From: Haemophilus haemolyticus_L
Lineage (GTDB): Bacteria; Pseudomonadota; Gammaproteobacteria; Enterobacterales; Pasteurellaceae
Length of the DNA: 64,000 nucleotides
Direction: 5' to 3'
Assembly: GCF_003490595.1 (NCBI RefSeq)
Contig: NZ_QQGY01000003.1
Coordinates: 124,001 to 188,000, forward strand
Shown here one piece after another: positions 19,228-28,164 of this stretch. The position numbers were made by a program, and so were the translations under genes. Within the stretch, counting starts at the first letter, position 1, and the number at the start of each line of letters is the position of its first letter. The notes beneath the pieces are model-generated. The model was not told where the DNA came from. It worked only from the letters and a program-made list of their open reading frames with translations, and searched no databases.

Positions 19228-19953
19228 TTATAATTTGAATTGTTCGCCCAAATAAACGCGTTTAACGTGTTCATCGTTCATAACTTGTTCTGGTGTGCCT
19301 GTTGCGATAATTTTGCCTTCACCTACAATATAAGCGCGTTCGCAAACATCAAGGGTTTCACGAACATTATGGTCAGTAATTAATACGCCTAATCCACGAT
19401 TGCGCAAATCAGTAATAATTTTCTTAATATCGCTCACAGAAATAGGATCTACACCAGCAAAAGGCTCATCTAATAGAATAAACTTAGGGTTTGCAGCTAA
19501 TGCTCGTGCGATTTCAACTCGACGACGTTCACCGCCAGATAATGACTGACCTAAATTATCCCGAATATGGCCAATATTAAATTCCTCAATCAACTCATCA
19601 GCTTTTTCTCGACGTTGTTGAGAGGTTAAATCTTTGCGGATTTCTAATACAGCCATTAGATTTTCATATACAGTCAAACGGCGAAAAATAGAGGCTTCTT
19701 GTGGTAAATAACCGATTCCACGTTGCGCACGATTATGCATTGGGAGTAAACTAATGTCTTCTCCGTCAATAATAATTTTACCTTGATCTTGGCGAACTAA
19801 CCCGACAACCATGTAGAAGGTTGTTGTTTTCCCCGCTCCGTTTGGTCCGAGCAAACCAACAATTTCATTAGAGTTTACAGTTAAACTTACATCTGAAACA
19901 ACTTTACGGCTTTTATAGCTCTTAGCTAAATTTTCAGCAGTCAGAATTGACAT
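19228..19953 (-). CDS. lptB: LPS export ABC transporter ATPase LptB
   Basis: ATPase (241 aa) of the LptB2FGC complex that extracts lipopolysaccharide from the inner membrane. Walker A GPNGAGKTT (37-45), the ABC signature LSGGERRRVE near 140, Walker B FILLDEPFAGVDP near 160 and the H-loop DHNVRET are all intact. The C-terminal extension expected in LptB is present. It is 3 bp downstream of lptA, so LPS transport subunits are co-expressed; lptF and lptG must lie elsewhere. Confidence 0.96.
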   Translation of the reverse strand: MSILTAENLAKSYKSRKVVSDVSLTVNSNEIVGLLGPNGAGKTTTFYMVVGLVRQDQGKIIIDGEDISLLPMHNRAQRGIGYLPQEASIFRRLTVYENLMAVLEIRKDLTSQQRREKADELIEEFNIGHIRDNLGQSLSGGERRRVEIARALAANPKFILLDEPFAGVDPISVSDIKKIITDLRNRGLGVLITDHNVRETLDVCERAYIVGEGKIIATGTPEQVMNDEHVKRVYLGEQFKL

Positions 19954-19956
19954 AAA

Positions 19957-20475
19957 TTACTTCCCTTTAGCTTGTTGTAATTGAGATGGAATAAGGACTG
20001 TGGTTACACGTGATTTTCCATTGCCATTAGCTTTAAGTTGCTGTTTTTTCACATCGTAGGTAATTAGTTGTCCATTAATCTTACTATCAAGTTGCTTTAA
20101 TTCAGCATTGTCAGTTAATGTCAAAAATTCAGTACCAAGATCATAGTGAACTTTGTTTGCTTTCCCATCCACTGGCTTACCATTATCTAGCTGTTGATGG
20201 AATGTTACTGGAGTACCAAATGCTTCTACGGTTTCTTTTTTACCTGAATTTTCAGGTGGGCGTGTAATGACAACTTTATTTGCCTTGATTAAAATTGAAC
20301 CCTGAGTAATTGAAACGTTATCAGTAAAAGTGACAACACTTTTTTCCATATCTAATGATTGATTATCAGAAACAATGTTGATCGGTTGATTGGTATCATC
20401 TTTCAAAGCTAAAGCAGAGAAAGAGGTCATGATTAATGCAGCGAGTAAAATAATTTTATTGTTTGTTAATTTCAT
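19957..20475 (-). CDS. lptA: LPS transport periplasmic protein LptA
   Basis: Periplasmic bridge protein (172 aa). A signal peptide (about 1-23, ending near SALA) is followed by an OstA/LptA beta-jellyroll domain containing the DKANKVxY-like segments. It forms head-to-tail filaments that carry LPS between LptC and LptD. Its first codons overlap the 3' end of lptC by 20 bp, so it is likely translated by coupling. Confidence 0.94.
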   Translation of the reverse strand: MKLTNNKIILLAALIMTSFSALALKDDTNQPINIVSDNQSLDMEKSVVTFTDNVSITQGSILIKANKVVITRPPENSGKKETVEAFGTPVTFHQQLDNGKPVDGKANKVHYDLGTEFLTLTDNAELKQLDSKINGQLITYDVKKQQLKANGNGKSRVTTVLIPSQLQQAKGK

Positions 20476-21064
20476 AATATGTTTTTACCTGTTCTTTTAA
20501 TGTTGCAATTTGTTGGCGTAGATTGCCAATCATTTTTAAGCCTGTTGAGTTAAAATTTTGTCCGTTTATTTTCACCATTGTATCTGATGAAATATCTTGA
20601 GTTTTTAAGTTAACCTCTGCAACTTGTGTTTCGATTCGCTGTAACCGAGAAGTTGGTTCTAAACTTTCAGCAACGACATCACCCTCTAAATAAAGCATTT
20701 CATCTTTCGTCAATTTGGCTTTTTTTGCGCTAAGTTTCCAACTTTGTGATTCTAATAATTTTGCTGAATTATTTGATTTTTCAGCATTATTAGATGTAGA
20801 GACATCGAATAAGTACACCAAAGGCATTTCAAACTCAGTATGGCCATCAACTGTATAATGTTTCACTTTGTCTGCGGTCGAGAGATATTGTTTCTTACCT
20901 TCAGGGGAAAACACCGTAGTTTCCATTTTATTTCCAATATAATCTGGACTATCTGGTTTTTTTACTAAGTTTGACAAATCAGGTTTATCGCTATTTAAAG
21001 AATAAAACCATCCCAGTGAACCGAGAGCGATAAGACCTAAAATTACATTCCAACGAATATTCAT
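20456..21064 (-). CDS. lptC: LPS export protein LptC
   Basis: Bitopic inner-membrane protein (202 aa): a short N-terminus, one membrane helix (about 5-22), and a periplasmic LptC/LptA-type jellyroll. It receives LPS from LptBFG and passes it to LptA. It is the first gene of the lptC-lptA-lptB-ptsN-rapZ series. The family is poorly conserved, so the call relies on topology together with gene order. Confidence 0.92.
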   Translation of the reverse strand: MNIRWNVILGLIALGSLGWFYSLNSDKPDLSNLVKKPDSPDYIGNKMETTVFSPEGKKQYLSTADKVKHYTVDGHTEFEMPLVYLFDVSTSNNAEKSNNSAKLLESQSWKLSAKKAKLTKDEMLYLEGDVVAESLEPTSRLQRIETQVAEVNLKTQDISSDTMVKINGQNFNSTGLKMIGNLRQQIATLKEQVKTYYEINKQ

Positions 21065-21112
21065 ATTTTTAAATTTGTTACTCGAGAAGTGCGGATAAAA
21101 ATTTGATATTTT

Positions 21113-21649
21113 TTAATCTTCTAACATCAATGCTTTGAGCATTTGATAAATTTCTCGATAGGCTTTCGATGGTTTATTCTGCTCACGTTCTTTTTGTGCT
21201 GAACGAATAAGATTACGTAGTTGTTGACGATCTACATCGGGATAATCATTTAATAAATCGGTTAGAGCCACGTCACCTTTTTCTACTAATTCATCCCGCA
21301 CTTTTTCGATTTTGTGCAGCATGGCCTGCTGTTGGTTATGTTTATTTTCGATTTTATCTAATGCTTCACGAATGGGCTCAACATCAATGCCTCGAAATAA
21401 TTTTCCGATATACTGTAATTGACGGCGACGAGCTTCTTTTTGTAAACGCTGTGCAAGCTCAATGGCATCAAGTAAGGATTCATCAAGTGGGATTTTAGCA
21501 AGATTAGCTTTGGTTAAATTTACAATCTTTTCACCAAGTTGTTTTAAGTCTTCAGCATCGCGTTTGATTTCGCTTTTACTTACCCAAATAATTTCTTCTT
21601 GGTCTTCATCTTCCCAATCGAAAGCTTCTTTTTTCTTACGTTTCGCCAT
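21113..21649 (-). CDS. yjgA: Ribosome-associated protein DarP (YjgA)
   Basis: Highly charged helical protein of 178 aa, DUF615 family. E. coli YjgA/DarP promotes maturation of the 50S ribosomal subunit. I use the ATG at 21649 (start MAKRKKKEAF), which follows GAGAGAAATT, rather than an in-frame start four codons upstream. The lysine/arginine-rich C-terminal half (QKEREQNKPSKAYREIYQML) is typical. It is divergent from pmbA, with which it is also paired in other gammaproteobacteria. Confidence 0.92.
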   Translation of the reverse strand: MAKRKKKEAFDWEDEDQEEIIWVSKSEIKRDAEDLKQLGEKIVNLTKANLAKIPLDESLLDAIELAQRLQKEARRRQLQYIGKLFRGIDVEPIREALDKIENKHNQQQAMLHKIEKVRDELVEKGDVALTDLLNDYPDVDRQQLRNLIRSAQKEREQNKPSKAYREIYQMLKALMLED

Positions 21650-21737
21650 AATTTCTCTCAACTAAAATTTGGCGCGTATTTTAGCACAAAGTTTCAAAAT
21701 AATATAAAATGTGACAAATTTTTAACGGGAAAAAATA

Positions 21738-23093
21738 ATGAAAATAGCCGAAAATCAAACCGCACTTTTGAAAGCTCAAGAACAAGAATTACGTCAAGCA
21801 GTTAGCTTTGCTGTTGAATTAGCAACAAAATCAGGCGCGAGTGCAGAAGTCGCGGTCACTAAAGTGAGCGGATTGTCAGTATCCACACGTTTGCAAGAAA
21901 TTGAAAATGTTGAATTTACTAATGATGGTGCATTGGGGATTTCCGTTTATATGGGACAACAAAAAGGCAATGCATCAACATCAGATTTAAGTGAAGGCGC
22001 TATTCGAAACGCAGTAGAAGCCGCACTTGCTATTGCAAAATATACTTCACCCGATGATTGCACAGGCCTTGCGGATAAGGATTTAATGGCTTTTGAGGCA
22101 CCTGATTTAGAGCTTTATCATGCTGCTGATGTGAATGTTGATAAAGCAACAGAACTTGCACTTCAGGCTGAAAAGGCGGCTTTAGAGGCGGACGAGCGTA
22201 TTATAAATAGTAATGGTGCAAGTTTTAATTCTCATACAGGCGTGAAAGTGTATGGAAATAGCCATGGCATGTTGCAAAGTTATTTATCAAGCCGTTATTC
22301 CTTATCTTGTTCGGTTATTAGTGGCGTAGAAGATGCCTTAGAAAATGATTACGAATATACGATCTCTCGTGAATTCGATAAACTCCAATCGCCAATTTGG
22401 GTTGGTGAAAATTGTGCAAAGAAAGTCGTTTCTCGTTTAAATCCTCAAAAATTGAGTACACGAGAAGTGCCTGTCATTTTTTTAAATGATGTTGCAACTG
22501 GTCTTATTTCTCACTTTGCTGCTGCAATAAGTGGTGGCAGTTTATATAGAAAATCGAGTTTCTTGCTCGAACATTTGGGTAAACAGGTCTTACCTGATTG
22601 GTTCAATATCAGTGAGAGACCACATTTATTACGTCGTTTGGCTTCAACGCCTTTTGATAGTGAAGGTGTTCGTACGCAAGATCGTGAAATTGTTGAAGGT
22701 GGAATATTACAAACTTATTTAGTGACAAGTTACAGTGGTAAAAAACTCGGTATGCCAAGTACAGGGCACGCTGGAGGCATTCACAACTGGCTTGTTAAGC
22801 CAAATTTGGCTGGTGGATTGACCGCGCTTTTACATCAAATGGGAACTGGATTGTTAGTAACGGATGTCATGGGACAAGGTGTCAATATTGTTACGGGCGA
22901 TTATTCGCGTGGTGCATCAGGTTTTTGGGTGGAAAATGGTCAAGTTCAATATCCAGTCGCCGAAATTACCATTGCAGGGCAATTACAAGATATGTTGAAG
23001 AATATGGTTGCTGTAGCGGATGATATAGAGCATCGTTCTAACATCCAAACTGGTTCTATTTTGTTAGATAAGATGAAAATTTCAGGAAATTAA
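21738..23093 (+). CDS. pmbA: Metalloprotease-associated protein PmbA (TldE)
   Basis: Subunit of the TldD/TldE protease (451 aa). In E. coli the pair matures microcin B17 and degrades CcdA; TldE itself carries no zinc motif and is thought to be the non-catalytic partner. Two PmbA/TldD domains are recognisable, with VYGNSHGMLQSY in the first half and STGHAGGIHNW and DYSRGASGFWVENG in the second. An uptake-signal core overlaps codons 8-11. No tldD is present nearby. Confidence 0.95.
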   Translation: MKIAENQTALLKAQEQELRQAVSFAVELATKSGASAEVAVTKVSGLSVSTRLQEIENVEFTNDGALGISVYMGQQKGNASTSDLSEGAIRNAVEAALAIAKYTSPDDCTGLADKDLMAFEAPDLELYHAADVNVDKATELALQAEKAALEADERIINSNGASFNSHTGVKVYGNSHGMLQSYLSSRYSLSCSVISGVEDALENDYEYTISREFDKLQSPIWVGENCAKKVVSRLNPQKLSTREVPVIFLNDVATGLISHFAAAISGGSLYRKSSFLLEHLGKQVLPDWFNISERPHLLRRLASTPFDSEGVRTQDREIVEGGILQTYLVTSYSGKKLGMPSTGHAGGIHNWLVKPNLAGGLTALLHQMGTGLLVTDVMGQGVNIVTGDYSRGASGFWVENGQVQYPVAEITIAGQLQDMLKNMVAVADDIEHRSNIQTGSILLDKMKISGN

Positions 23094-23109
23094 AAAATAT
23101 TTTTAAAAT

Positions 23110-23124
23110 TGAGAATTATTCTTA
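23110..23124. promoter_or_regulatory. Fur box
   Basis: TGAGAATTATTCTTA is a close match (12 of 14 informative positions) to the 7-1-7 Fur half-site arrangement TGATAATNATTATCA. It abuts the -35 hexamer TTGACA (23125-23130) of a strong promoter whose -10 is TACTAT (23147-23152, 16-bp spacer), so bound Fur-Fe would block it. Confidence 0.75.
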
Positions 23125-23158
23125 TTGACAATAACTAAATGTCTGCTACTATACGCAC

Positions 23159-23256
23159 ATCTGTTAAGCGATTGCAGGTTGCTCCAACAGGTAGAGTAGA
23201 AAGTAAATTCGTTAGGGTTCAAAAAGGCTGAAGGTTTAAACTTCAGCCTTTTTTTT
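23159..23256 (+). ncRNA. Likely Fur-regulated small RNA (possibly HrrF)
   Basis: A short transcription unit with no convincing open frame. The Fur box and near-consensus promoter upstream predict a start near 23159, and a very strong terminator (stem GGCTGAAG/CTTCAGCC, eight T) ends it near 23256, giving about 98 nt. The layout is that of RyhB-type iron-starvation small RNAs. A Fur-regulated small RNA called HrrF has been described in nontypeable H. influenzae; I believe this may be it but cannot confirm the locus from memory. The 3' end coordinate is well supported, the 5' end is an estimate. Confidence 0.75.
23223..23256 (+). terminator. Rho-independent terminator of the small RNA
   Basis: AAAGGCTGAAG and CTTCAGCCTTT form an 11-bp stem with a 7-base loop followed by a T tract to 23256. 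Confidence 0.9.
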
Positions 23257-23304
23257 GTAAAATAGCAAACGATTTTATCCCCTGTCATTTCATAAGGAAA
23301 CACA

Positions 23305-23844
23305 ATGAAAAAACACCACGTTGACGTTTTAATTTCAGAGAACGATGTTCATGCTCGTATTGCTGAATTAGGTGCTCAAATCACAAAATTTTATCAAGAA
23401 AAACAGATCGATAGCCTTGTTGTTGTGGGGCTTTTACGTGGTTCCTTTATGTTTATGGCGGATATCGTTCGTCAGATAAATTTACCTGTGGAAATTGAAT
23501 TTATGACAACTTCAAGTTATGGCACAGGTATGACCACTAATCACGACGTTCGTATTACCAAAGATTTAGACGGTGATATAAAAGGTAAGCACGTTTTAAT
23601 TGTGGAAGATATTATTGATACGGGCTATACATTGGAAAAAGTGCGTGATATTTTGAATTTGCGTGAGCCTGCGAGCCTTGCAATTTGTACTTTGCTTGAT
23701 AAACCTTCTCGCCGCGAAGTGGAAGTGCCTGTTGAATGGGTTGGTTTTGAAATTCCTGATGAATTTGTGGTGGGGTATGGTATCGATTACGCACAACGCC
23801 ATCGTAATTTAGGCTATATCGGTAAAGTTGTTTTAGAAGAATAA
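23305..23844 (+). CDS. hpt: Hypoxanthine phosphoribosyltransferase
   Basis: Purine salvage enzyme (179 aa) converting hypoxanthine (and guanine, less well) to the nucleotide with PRPP. The PRPP-binding loop VEDIIDTGYTL is near residues 99-109, and the flexible-loop SSYGTGM segment near 72 and the WVGFEIPDEFVVGYGIDY C-terminal substrate region match Hpt. The ATG follows AAGGAAACACA. It converges on nrdG across a hairpin containing uptake signals. Confidence 0.95.
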   Translation: MKKHHVDVLISENDVHARIAELGAQITKFYQEKQIDSLVVVGLLRGSFMFMADIVRQINLPVEIEFMTTSSYGTGMTTNHDVRITKDLDGDIKGKHVLIVEDIIDTGYTLEKVRDILNLREPASLAICTLLDKPSRREVEVPVEWVGFEIPDEFVVGYGIDYAQRHRNLGYIGKVVLEE

Positions 23845-23846
23845 TT

Positions 23847-23902
23847 TGATTTTATTGAAAAGTGCGGTTGAAATTTTAAATGAATTTTTAGCCGCACTTT
23901 TA
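23847..23902. terminator. Convergent terminator between hpt and nrdG
   Basis: AAAGTGCGGTT pairs with AGCCGCACTTT across about 25 bases. The 5' arm is an exact uptake-signal core and the 3' arm differs at one base (a wobble pair). T runs follow. The long loop makes it weaker than the other paired-uptake-signal hairpins. Confidence 0.55.
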
Positions 23903-24367
23903 TAACTTAAATCGATGAATAATTTGATTTGCTGAACCTCGCCAAACTAAACTTGGGTCTGCCTGTTCTTGAATAAACTTCCCATCAATTAACACATCAA
24001 TATAAGGCAAAATAGCACGTTGTTGTTCATCTAATTCATCTAGTTTATAACCCGTCCAAACCCAGATGTCTTTATCGGGACATTCTCGTTTTACACGTTG
24101 CACAAAGGGCAATAATGTTTCTACGTTAAGGGGATGAAGTGGATCGCCACCTGAAAGCGTCAACCCTTGGCGTTTAATGCGTGTGTCTTTTAAATCATTG
24201 ATGATTTGTTGTTCCATTGCTTCATCAAATAGTACACCCGCTGAAAATGACCAACTTTTTTGGTTATAGCAACCTTTGCAAGCATGCGTACATCCACTGA
24301 CGAAAAGTGTGCATCTTGTACCTTCGCCATTGATCACATCGGTCGGGTAGTATTGGAGATAGTTCAT
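23900..24367 (-). CDS. nrdG: Anaerobic ribonucleotide reductase activating protein NrdG
   Basis: Radical-SAM activase (155 aa) that installs the glycyl radical on NrdD under anaerobic conditions. The cluster-binding motif CTHACKGC (CxxxCxxC) is at about 26-33, followed by the GGDPLHP glycine-rich SAM-binding motif near 74. nrdD is not adjacent; it must be elsewhere in the genome. Confidence 0.94.
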   Translation of the reverse strand: MNYLQYYPTDVINGEGTRCTLFVSGCTHACKGCYNQKSWSFSAGVLFDEAMEQQIINDLKDTRIKRQGLTLSGGDPLHPLNVETLLPFVQRVKRECPDKDIWVWTGYKLDELDEQQRAILPYIDVLIDGKFIQEQADPSLVWRGSANQIIHRFKL

Positions 24368-24434
24368 TTCATAAAAATCCTAAAAATGTGGCTTAAATTC
24401 TCGCCAAATTCACCGCACTTTTTAATTAATCTTT

Positions 24435-24463
24435 GCAATGCGGCGGTAATTTCTGCATAATAG
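24435..24463 (+). promoter_or_regulatory. Promoter of 4.5S RNA
   Basis: TTGCAA (24435-24440) and CATAAT (24458-24463) are separated by 17 bp. A GCGCGC discriminator follows the -10, as is common at stable-RNA promoters under stringent control. Confidence 0.65.
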
Positions 24464-24488
24464 CGCGCAATCGCATTGCGATATCAAT

Positions 24489-24602
24489 GGAAACCTTCTC
24501 GGTCTCTCGCAACGGTGTCTGGTTTACTCGGTCAGGTCCGGAAGGAAGCAGCCAAAGTCGGAATTACTGTGTGCCGAGAAGAAGCTGGGAAGGTTTCCGC
24601 CC
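24489..24602 (+). ncRNA. ffs: 4.5S RNA (signal recognition particle RNA)
   Basis: The sequence contains the universally conserved SRP RNA domain IV core (GGTCAGGTCCGGAAGGAAGC, 24531-24550) followed by AGCC. The ends GGAAACCTTC and GAAGGTTTCC are complementary and close the long hairpin; internal arms around CTCGG and CCGAG also pair. With Ffh it targets nascent membrane proteins to FtsY. It converges on cydC, whose stop codon is only about 13 bp beyond the RNA, so the exact 3' end is an estimate. Confidence 0.95.
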
Positions 24603-24614
24603 AACTTCCTTTTC

Positions 24615-26342
24615 TTATACCCGCTCAATCAATCTTTTAAAGAAACCATTTTCTTTTGTGATTAAGCTATTGTAATCACCTTCTTCGATTAATCTTCCGT
24701 TATCAATTACACAAATTTTATTGAATTGTTCAATTGAACTGAGACGGTGAGTGACCATAATTAGGGTTTTATTTTCGGCATGTTGCAGAATTAAACGTAA
24801 AATCTGACGTTCAGTTTCGCGATCTAAGCCTTCTGTTGGTTCATCTAATAATAAAATTGGCGCATTATTGAGTAAAATACGTGCTAAACCTAAACGGCGT
24901 TGTTCTCCGCCAGAAAGCGGACGACCGCCATCTCCCAGCCAAAGATTTAAACTATCTTCTTGCTCAAGTAATTTGCTTAAGCCAACTTGATGTAGCACTT
25001 CAATCATTTTTTCATCGGAAATTTTATCCGCACTTGCAAATTGTAAATTTTGACGAAGTGTATCGCTGAATACGTGAACACGTTGAGTTAAAAAACAAAT
25101 TTGGCGGCGTAATGTTTCTTCTGAATAGGCGGAAATGGGTTTTTCTGCCAATAAAAGCTCACCTTGATTCGCATCATAATTGCGTACTAAAAGTTGAAGA
25201 AGTGAAGATTTTCCACTTCCAGTTTTGCCTAAAATAGCAATTCTTTGGCCTTGTTCTAAATCTAATGTAAGATTTTTTAATACAAGCGTTTCTTGCCCTG
25301 GATAGGAAAAACTTAAATCCTTCGCAGAAATTAACCGCACTTTTGTTTCAAATTCCTCGTTGCCATTAAACTCAACAAGCGGTTTTTGCTCAATGATTTC
25401 GGTCACACGTTCTGCTGCCGCAATAACTTGACCTATATGTAAAAATGCCGCACCCAATGGCATGATGATCTCAAAGGCGGCAAGTGCAGCAAAAGTGAAA
25501 AGTGCAATATAAGCCGTGCGATATTCATCTGTGCCAAAATCGGCGTTACTTGCAAACCATAGCATTCCAGAAATCAACAAACCATTAAGAAACAGAACAA
25601 GTGCGGTAGAAAATCCACTTAATTTTGCTTCTTTGGCTTGATCTTCCTGCCATGTTTTTTCTGTGGCTGACATTTTCTCTTTTAATTTATCTTCTGCATT
25701 AAATAATAAAAGCTCGGCTTGTGCTTGGATAAATTCTAAAAACTGGGTTCGATAGGTCGCGCGTGCTTGGATTAAGCGTTCGCCAAATTGCTGTCCTAAG
25801 CGATAAAAAATGGTTGGGATAATTATTAATAAAATCAACAAAAATAAGCCTAAACCAAGTGCGAGTGGAATATTGATAAAGCTAAGTCCAATCGTCATGG
25901 CAATGATTACAAATGCAGCAGTGAAGAATGGTGCAAGTAAACGTAAATAGAGGCTATCAAGTGTATCAACATCGGACACTAAACGATTTAACAAATCGCT
26001 GTTGCGATAACGATTTAATACCGCTGGGCTTAAAGGAATAATTTTTTCAAAAACTTGTACGCGTAATTTGGACAAAATGCGGAATGTTGCATCATGCGTC
26101 ACTATTTTTTCAAAATAGCGCATGACGGTTCGTCCGATAGCTAAACCTCGCACACTGGCTGAAGGGTAGAAAAAGTTAAATAGCGTGCCTAGTCCTGCAA
26201 TGGCTGTGGCGGCTAAAAACCAGCCTGAAACGGTAAGCAAGCCCATGCTGGAGCCTAAACCTAAAATCATCAGCACCAAGCCTAAAATGAGAGGGAACTT
26301 GGCGAATTTAAATAAACGTATAAACGGAAGTAATGTGCCCAT
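24615..26342 (-). CDS. cydC: CydDC thiol exporter subunit CydC
   Basis: ABC half-transporter (575 aa) that with CydD exports glutathione and cysteine to the periplasm and is needed for cytochrome bd assembly. Six hydrophobic helices occupy about 1-310. The nucleotide-binding domain follows: Walker A GKTGSGKS near 366, signature LSGGEQRRLG, Walker B ILLLDEPTEGLD, and H-loop THRLSS. The ATG overlaps the cydD stop (TAATG). Note that the ffs gene faces the 3' end of this gene. Confidence 0.94.
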   Translation of the reverse strand: MGTLLPFIRLFKFAKFPLILGLVLMILGLGSSMGLLTVSGWFLAATAIAGLGTLFNFFYPSASVRGLAIGRTVMRYFEKIVTHDATFRILSKLRVQVFEKIIPLSPAVLNRYRNSDLLNRLVSDVDTLDSLYLRLLAPFFTAAFVIIAMTIGLSFINIPLALGLGLFLLILLIIIPTIFYRLGQQFGERLIQARATYRTQFLEFIQAQAELLLFNAEDKLKEKMSATEKTWQEDQAKEAKLSGFSTALVLFLNGLLISGMLWFASNADFGTDEYRTAYIALFTFAALAAFEIIMPLGAAFLHIGQVIAAAERVTEIIEQKPLVEFNGNEEFETKVRLISAKDLSFSYPGQETLVLKNLTLDLEQGQRIAILGKTGSGKSSLLQLLVRNYDANQGELLLAEKPISAYSEETLRRQICFLTQRVHVFSDTLRQNLQFASADKISDEKMIEVLHQVGLSKLLEQEDSLNLWLGDGGRPLSGGEQRRLGLARILLNNAPILLLDEPTEGLDRETERQILRLILQHAENKTLIMVTHRLSSIEQFNKICVIDNGRLIEEGDYNSLITKENGFFKRLIERV

Positions 26343-28102
26343 TATTGGATATCCTGTTGTCGTTGAGCGAGTAGTTCAGCAAAGAAACCTTCATGTTGTA
26401 ATTCAGCAAATTTACCTTGCTGTACTATTTCTCCTCGTTGCATCACAAAAATTTGATCACATTGTTTCAAATCTTCAATTCGGTGGGTAATCATCAGCGT
26501 AGTTTGATGCTGGCTTGCTTCATTCAATGCTTGTAAAACAAGATTTTCTGATTGCGCATCTAAGCTTGCGGTTGGCTCATCGAGCAAAAGTAAATCGCCT
26601 TTGCGTAATAGTGCACGAGCAATAGCAAGGCGTTGCGCTTGTCCCACCGAAACGCCTAATCCACCATCTTTGATTTCGTGATGAAGTCCAAGTTTATCGG
26701 TAAATTCTTTCGCTTGAGAGCGTATTAACGCTTGATTAATTTCTTCATCGTTAGCTTGAATATCGCCAAGGAGTAAGTTTTCTTCAATTGTACCTTGTAA
26801 TAACAATGGATTTTGTCCTACCCAGGCAATATGTTTGCGCCAATCAGCTAGATTGCTTTCGCGAAGTTCTTGACCATTAATTTTGAGAGAGCCCTCATAA
26901 GGCAAAAAGCCCAAAATTACATTCATTAATGAGGTTTTCCCTGCACCACTTTGTCCTACAAGCGCAACATTATGATTCGCTGGAATCTGGAAGTTTAACG
27001 GCTTAGTTAATGCTGATCCTTGTGTCGAAAGCACCACTAAATTTTCGGCAGAAATTTCAACCGCACTTTCTAAAGAAATTGTTTTTTCGTTTTGATGAAC
27101 GGTTAAATAATCGGATTCTAAAAAATTAACAATGGCATCTGCTGCACCAATGCCCGCTGCGCGGTCGTGGTAATAAGCGCCAAGATCGCGTAAGGGTTGA
27201 TAAAATTCAGGTGCAAGAATTAAACAAAAGAAACCTGTGAAAAGTGTAAGCGGTGCATTATAGGTGCCAAATTCAATTTGGCCCAAGTAGCTAAAACCAA
27301 AATAGACCGCCATCAGTGCAATGGAAATAGAGGTAAAAAATTCCAATACGGCAGAAGAGAGAAAAGCGAGTTTTAGCACATCCATTGTGGTTTCTCGGAA
27401 ATCTTCAGTGGCGTTTTCAATATGTTCAGTTTGTTCAGAAGTGCGGTTAAAAAGACGCAAGGTTTCCAAGCCACGTAAGCGATCTAAAAATTGGGCGCTG
27501 AGGCGAGAAAGGGTATCCATATTTTTTTGGCTGTTGTCAGCCGCAGCAATACCGACAATAATCATAAACAGAGGAACAAGTGGTGCGGTAATCATTAAGA
27601 TTAAGCCAGCAGCCCAGTTCAACGGAAATACAGCAATTAAAATAACGACTGGAACAATGGCTGAAAGACTTTGTTGAGGCAGAAAACGAGCATAGAAATT
27701 ATGTAAGTTTTCAACCTGTTCCAACATAATGCTTGCCCAACTTCCAGCTGGTTTTTGATTGATTGTCGCAGGGCCGACAAGATGGATTTTATCCAGAATC
27801 TTTTGACGAATATGATTGCGTAATAATTGTCCGCTTTGGAAACCTATTTTTTCGCGTGCCCATAAAATAATTGCACGCATCCCGAAGCCGATAATTAGCC
27901 CGAGAAAATAAGGAATGAGTTCATCACGAGGCACATTTTGCATAATCAGTTTATCAAGCAACGTCGCAAGAAAATAAGTTTGCGCGACTAAAATGAGTGC
28001 AGAAAGCGTAGCCAGGACAATGTTTGCGCGCATTAATTTTTTGATGGGTTCTTGTTGTGCGCGAAGCCATTTTTGTAAATATTTTTGGCGAAGTTTGTTC
28101 AT
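26342..28102 (-). CDS. cydD: CydDC thiol exporter subunit CydD
   Basis: ABC half-transporter (586 aa), partner of CydC. The start at 28102 (MNKLRQKYLQKW) was chosen because an upstream in-frame extension would run across the hairpin after trxB and into trxB codons. Membrane domain about 20-330; Walker A GQSGAGKTS near 376; Walker B LLLLDEPTASLD. The ABC signature is degenerate (VSVGQAQR instead of LSGGQ), which I see also in other CydD proteins. The trxB-cydD-cydC order couples redox genes. Confidence 0.94.
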   Translation of the reverse strand: MNKLRQKYLQKWLRAQQEPIKKLMRANIVLATLSALILVAQTYFLATLLDKLIMQNVPRDELIPYFLGLIIGFGMRAIILWAREKIGFQSGQLLRNHIRQKILDKIHLVGPATINQKPAGSWASIMLEQVENLHNFYARFLPQQSLSAIVPVVILIAVFPLNWAAGLILMITAPLVPLFMIIVGIAAADNSQKNMDTLSRLSAQFLDRLRGLETLRLFNRTSEQTEHIENATEDFRETTMDVLKLAFLSSAVLEFFTSISIALMAVYFGFSYLGQIEFGTYNAPLTLFTGFFCLILAPEFYQPLRDLGAYYHDRAAGIGAADAIVNFLESDYLTVHQNEKTISLESAVEISAENLVVLSTQGSALTKPLNFQIPANHNVALVGQSGAGKTSLMNVILGFLPYEGSLKINGQELRESNLADWRKHIAWVGQNPLLLQGTIEENLLLGDIQANDEEINQALIRSQAKEFTDKLGLHHEIKDGGLGVSVGQAQRLAIARALLRKGDLLLLDEPTASLDAQSENLVLQALNEASQHQTTLMITHRIEDLKQCDQIFVMQRGEIVQQGKFAELQHEGFFAELLAQRQQDIQ

Positions 28103-28120
28103 AGTTTTATCGTGATATAG

Positions 28121-28152
28121 AAAAAGTTCCCCTCTTTTAAAAAGAGGGGAAT
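28121..28152 (-). terminator. Terminator between trxB and cydD
   Basis: TTCCCCTCTTTT and AAAAGAGGGGAA form a near-perfect stem read on the - strand, with CTTTTTC after it. It probably reduces read-through from trxB into cydDC. Confidence 0.75.
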
Positions 28153-28164
28153 GAGTTAGAGAAT

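Noticed and set aside
23103..23303. 66-aa open frame opposite the small RNA
   Set aside because: It runs antisense through the promoter, Fur box and terminator, with no ribosome site.
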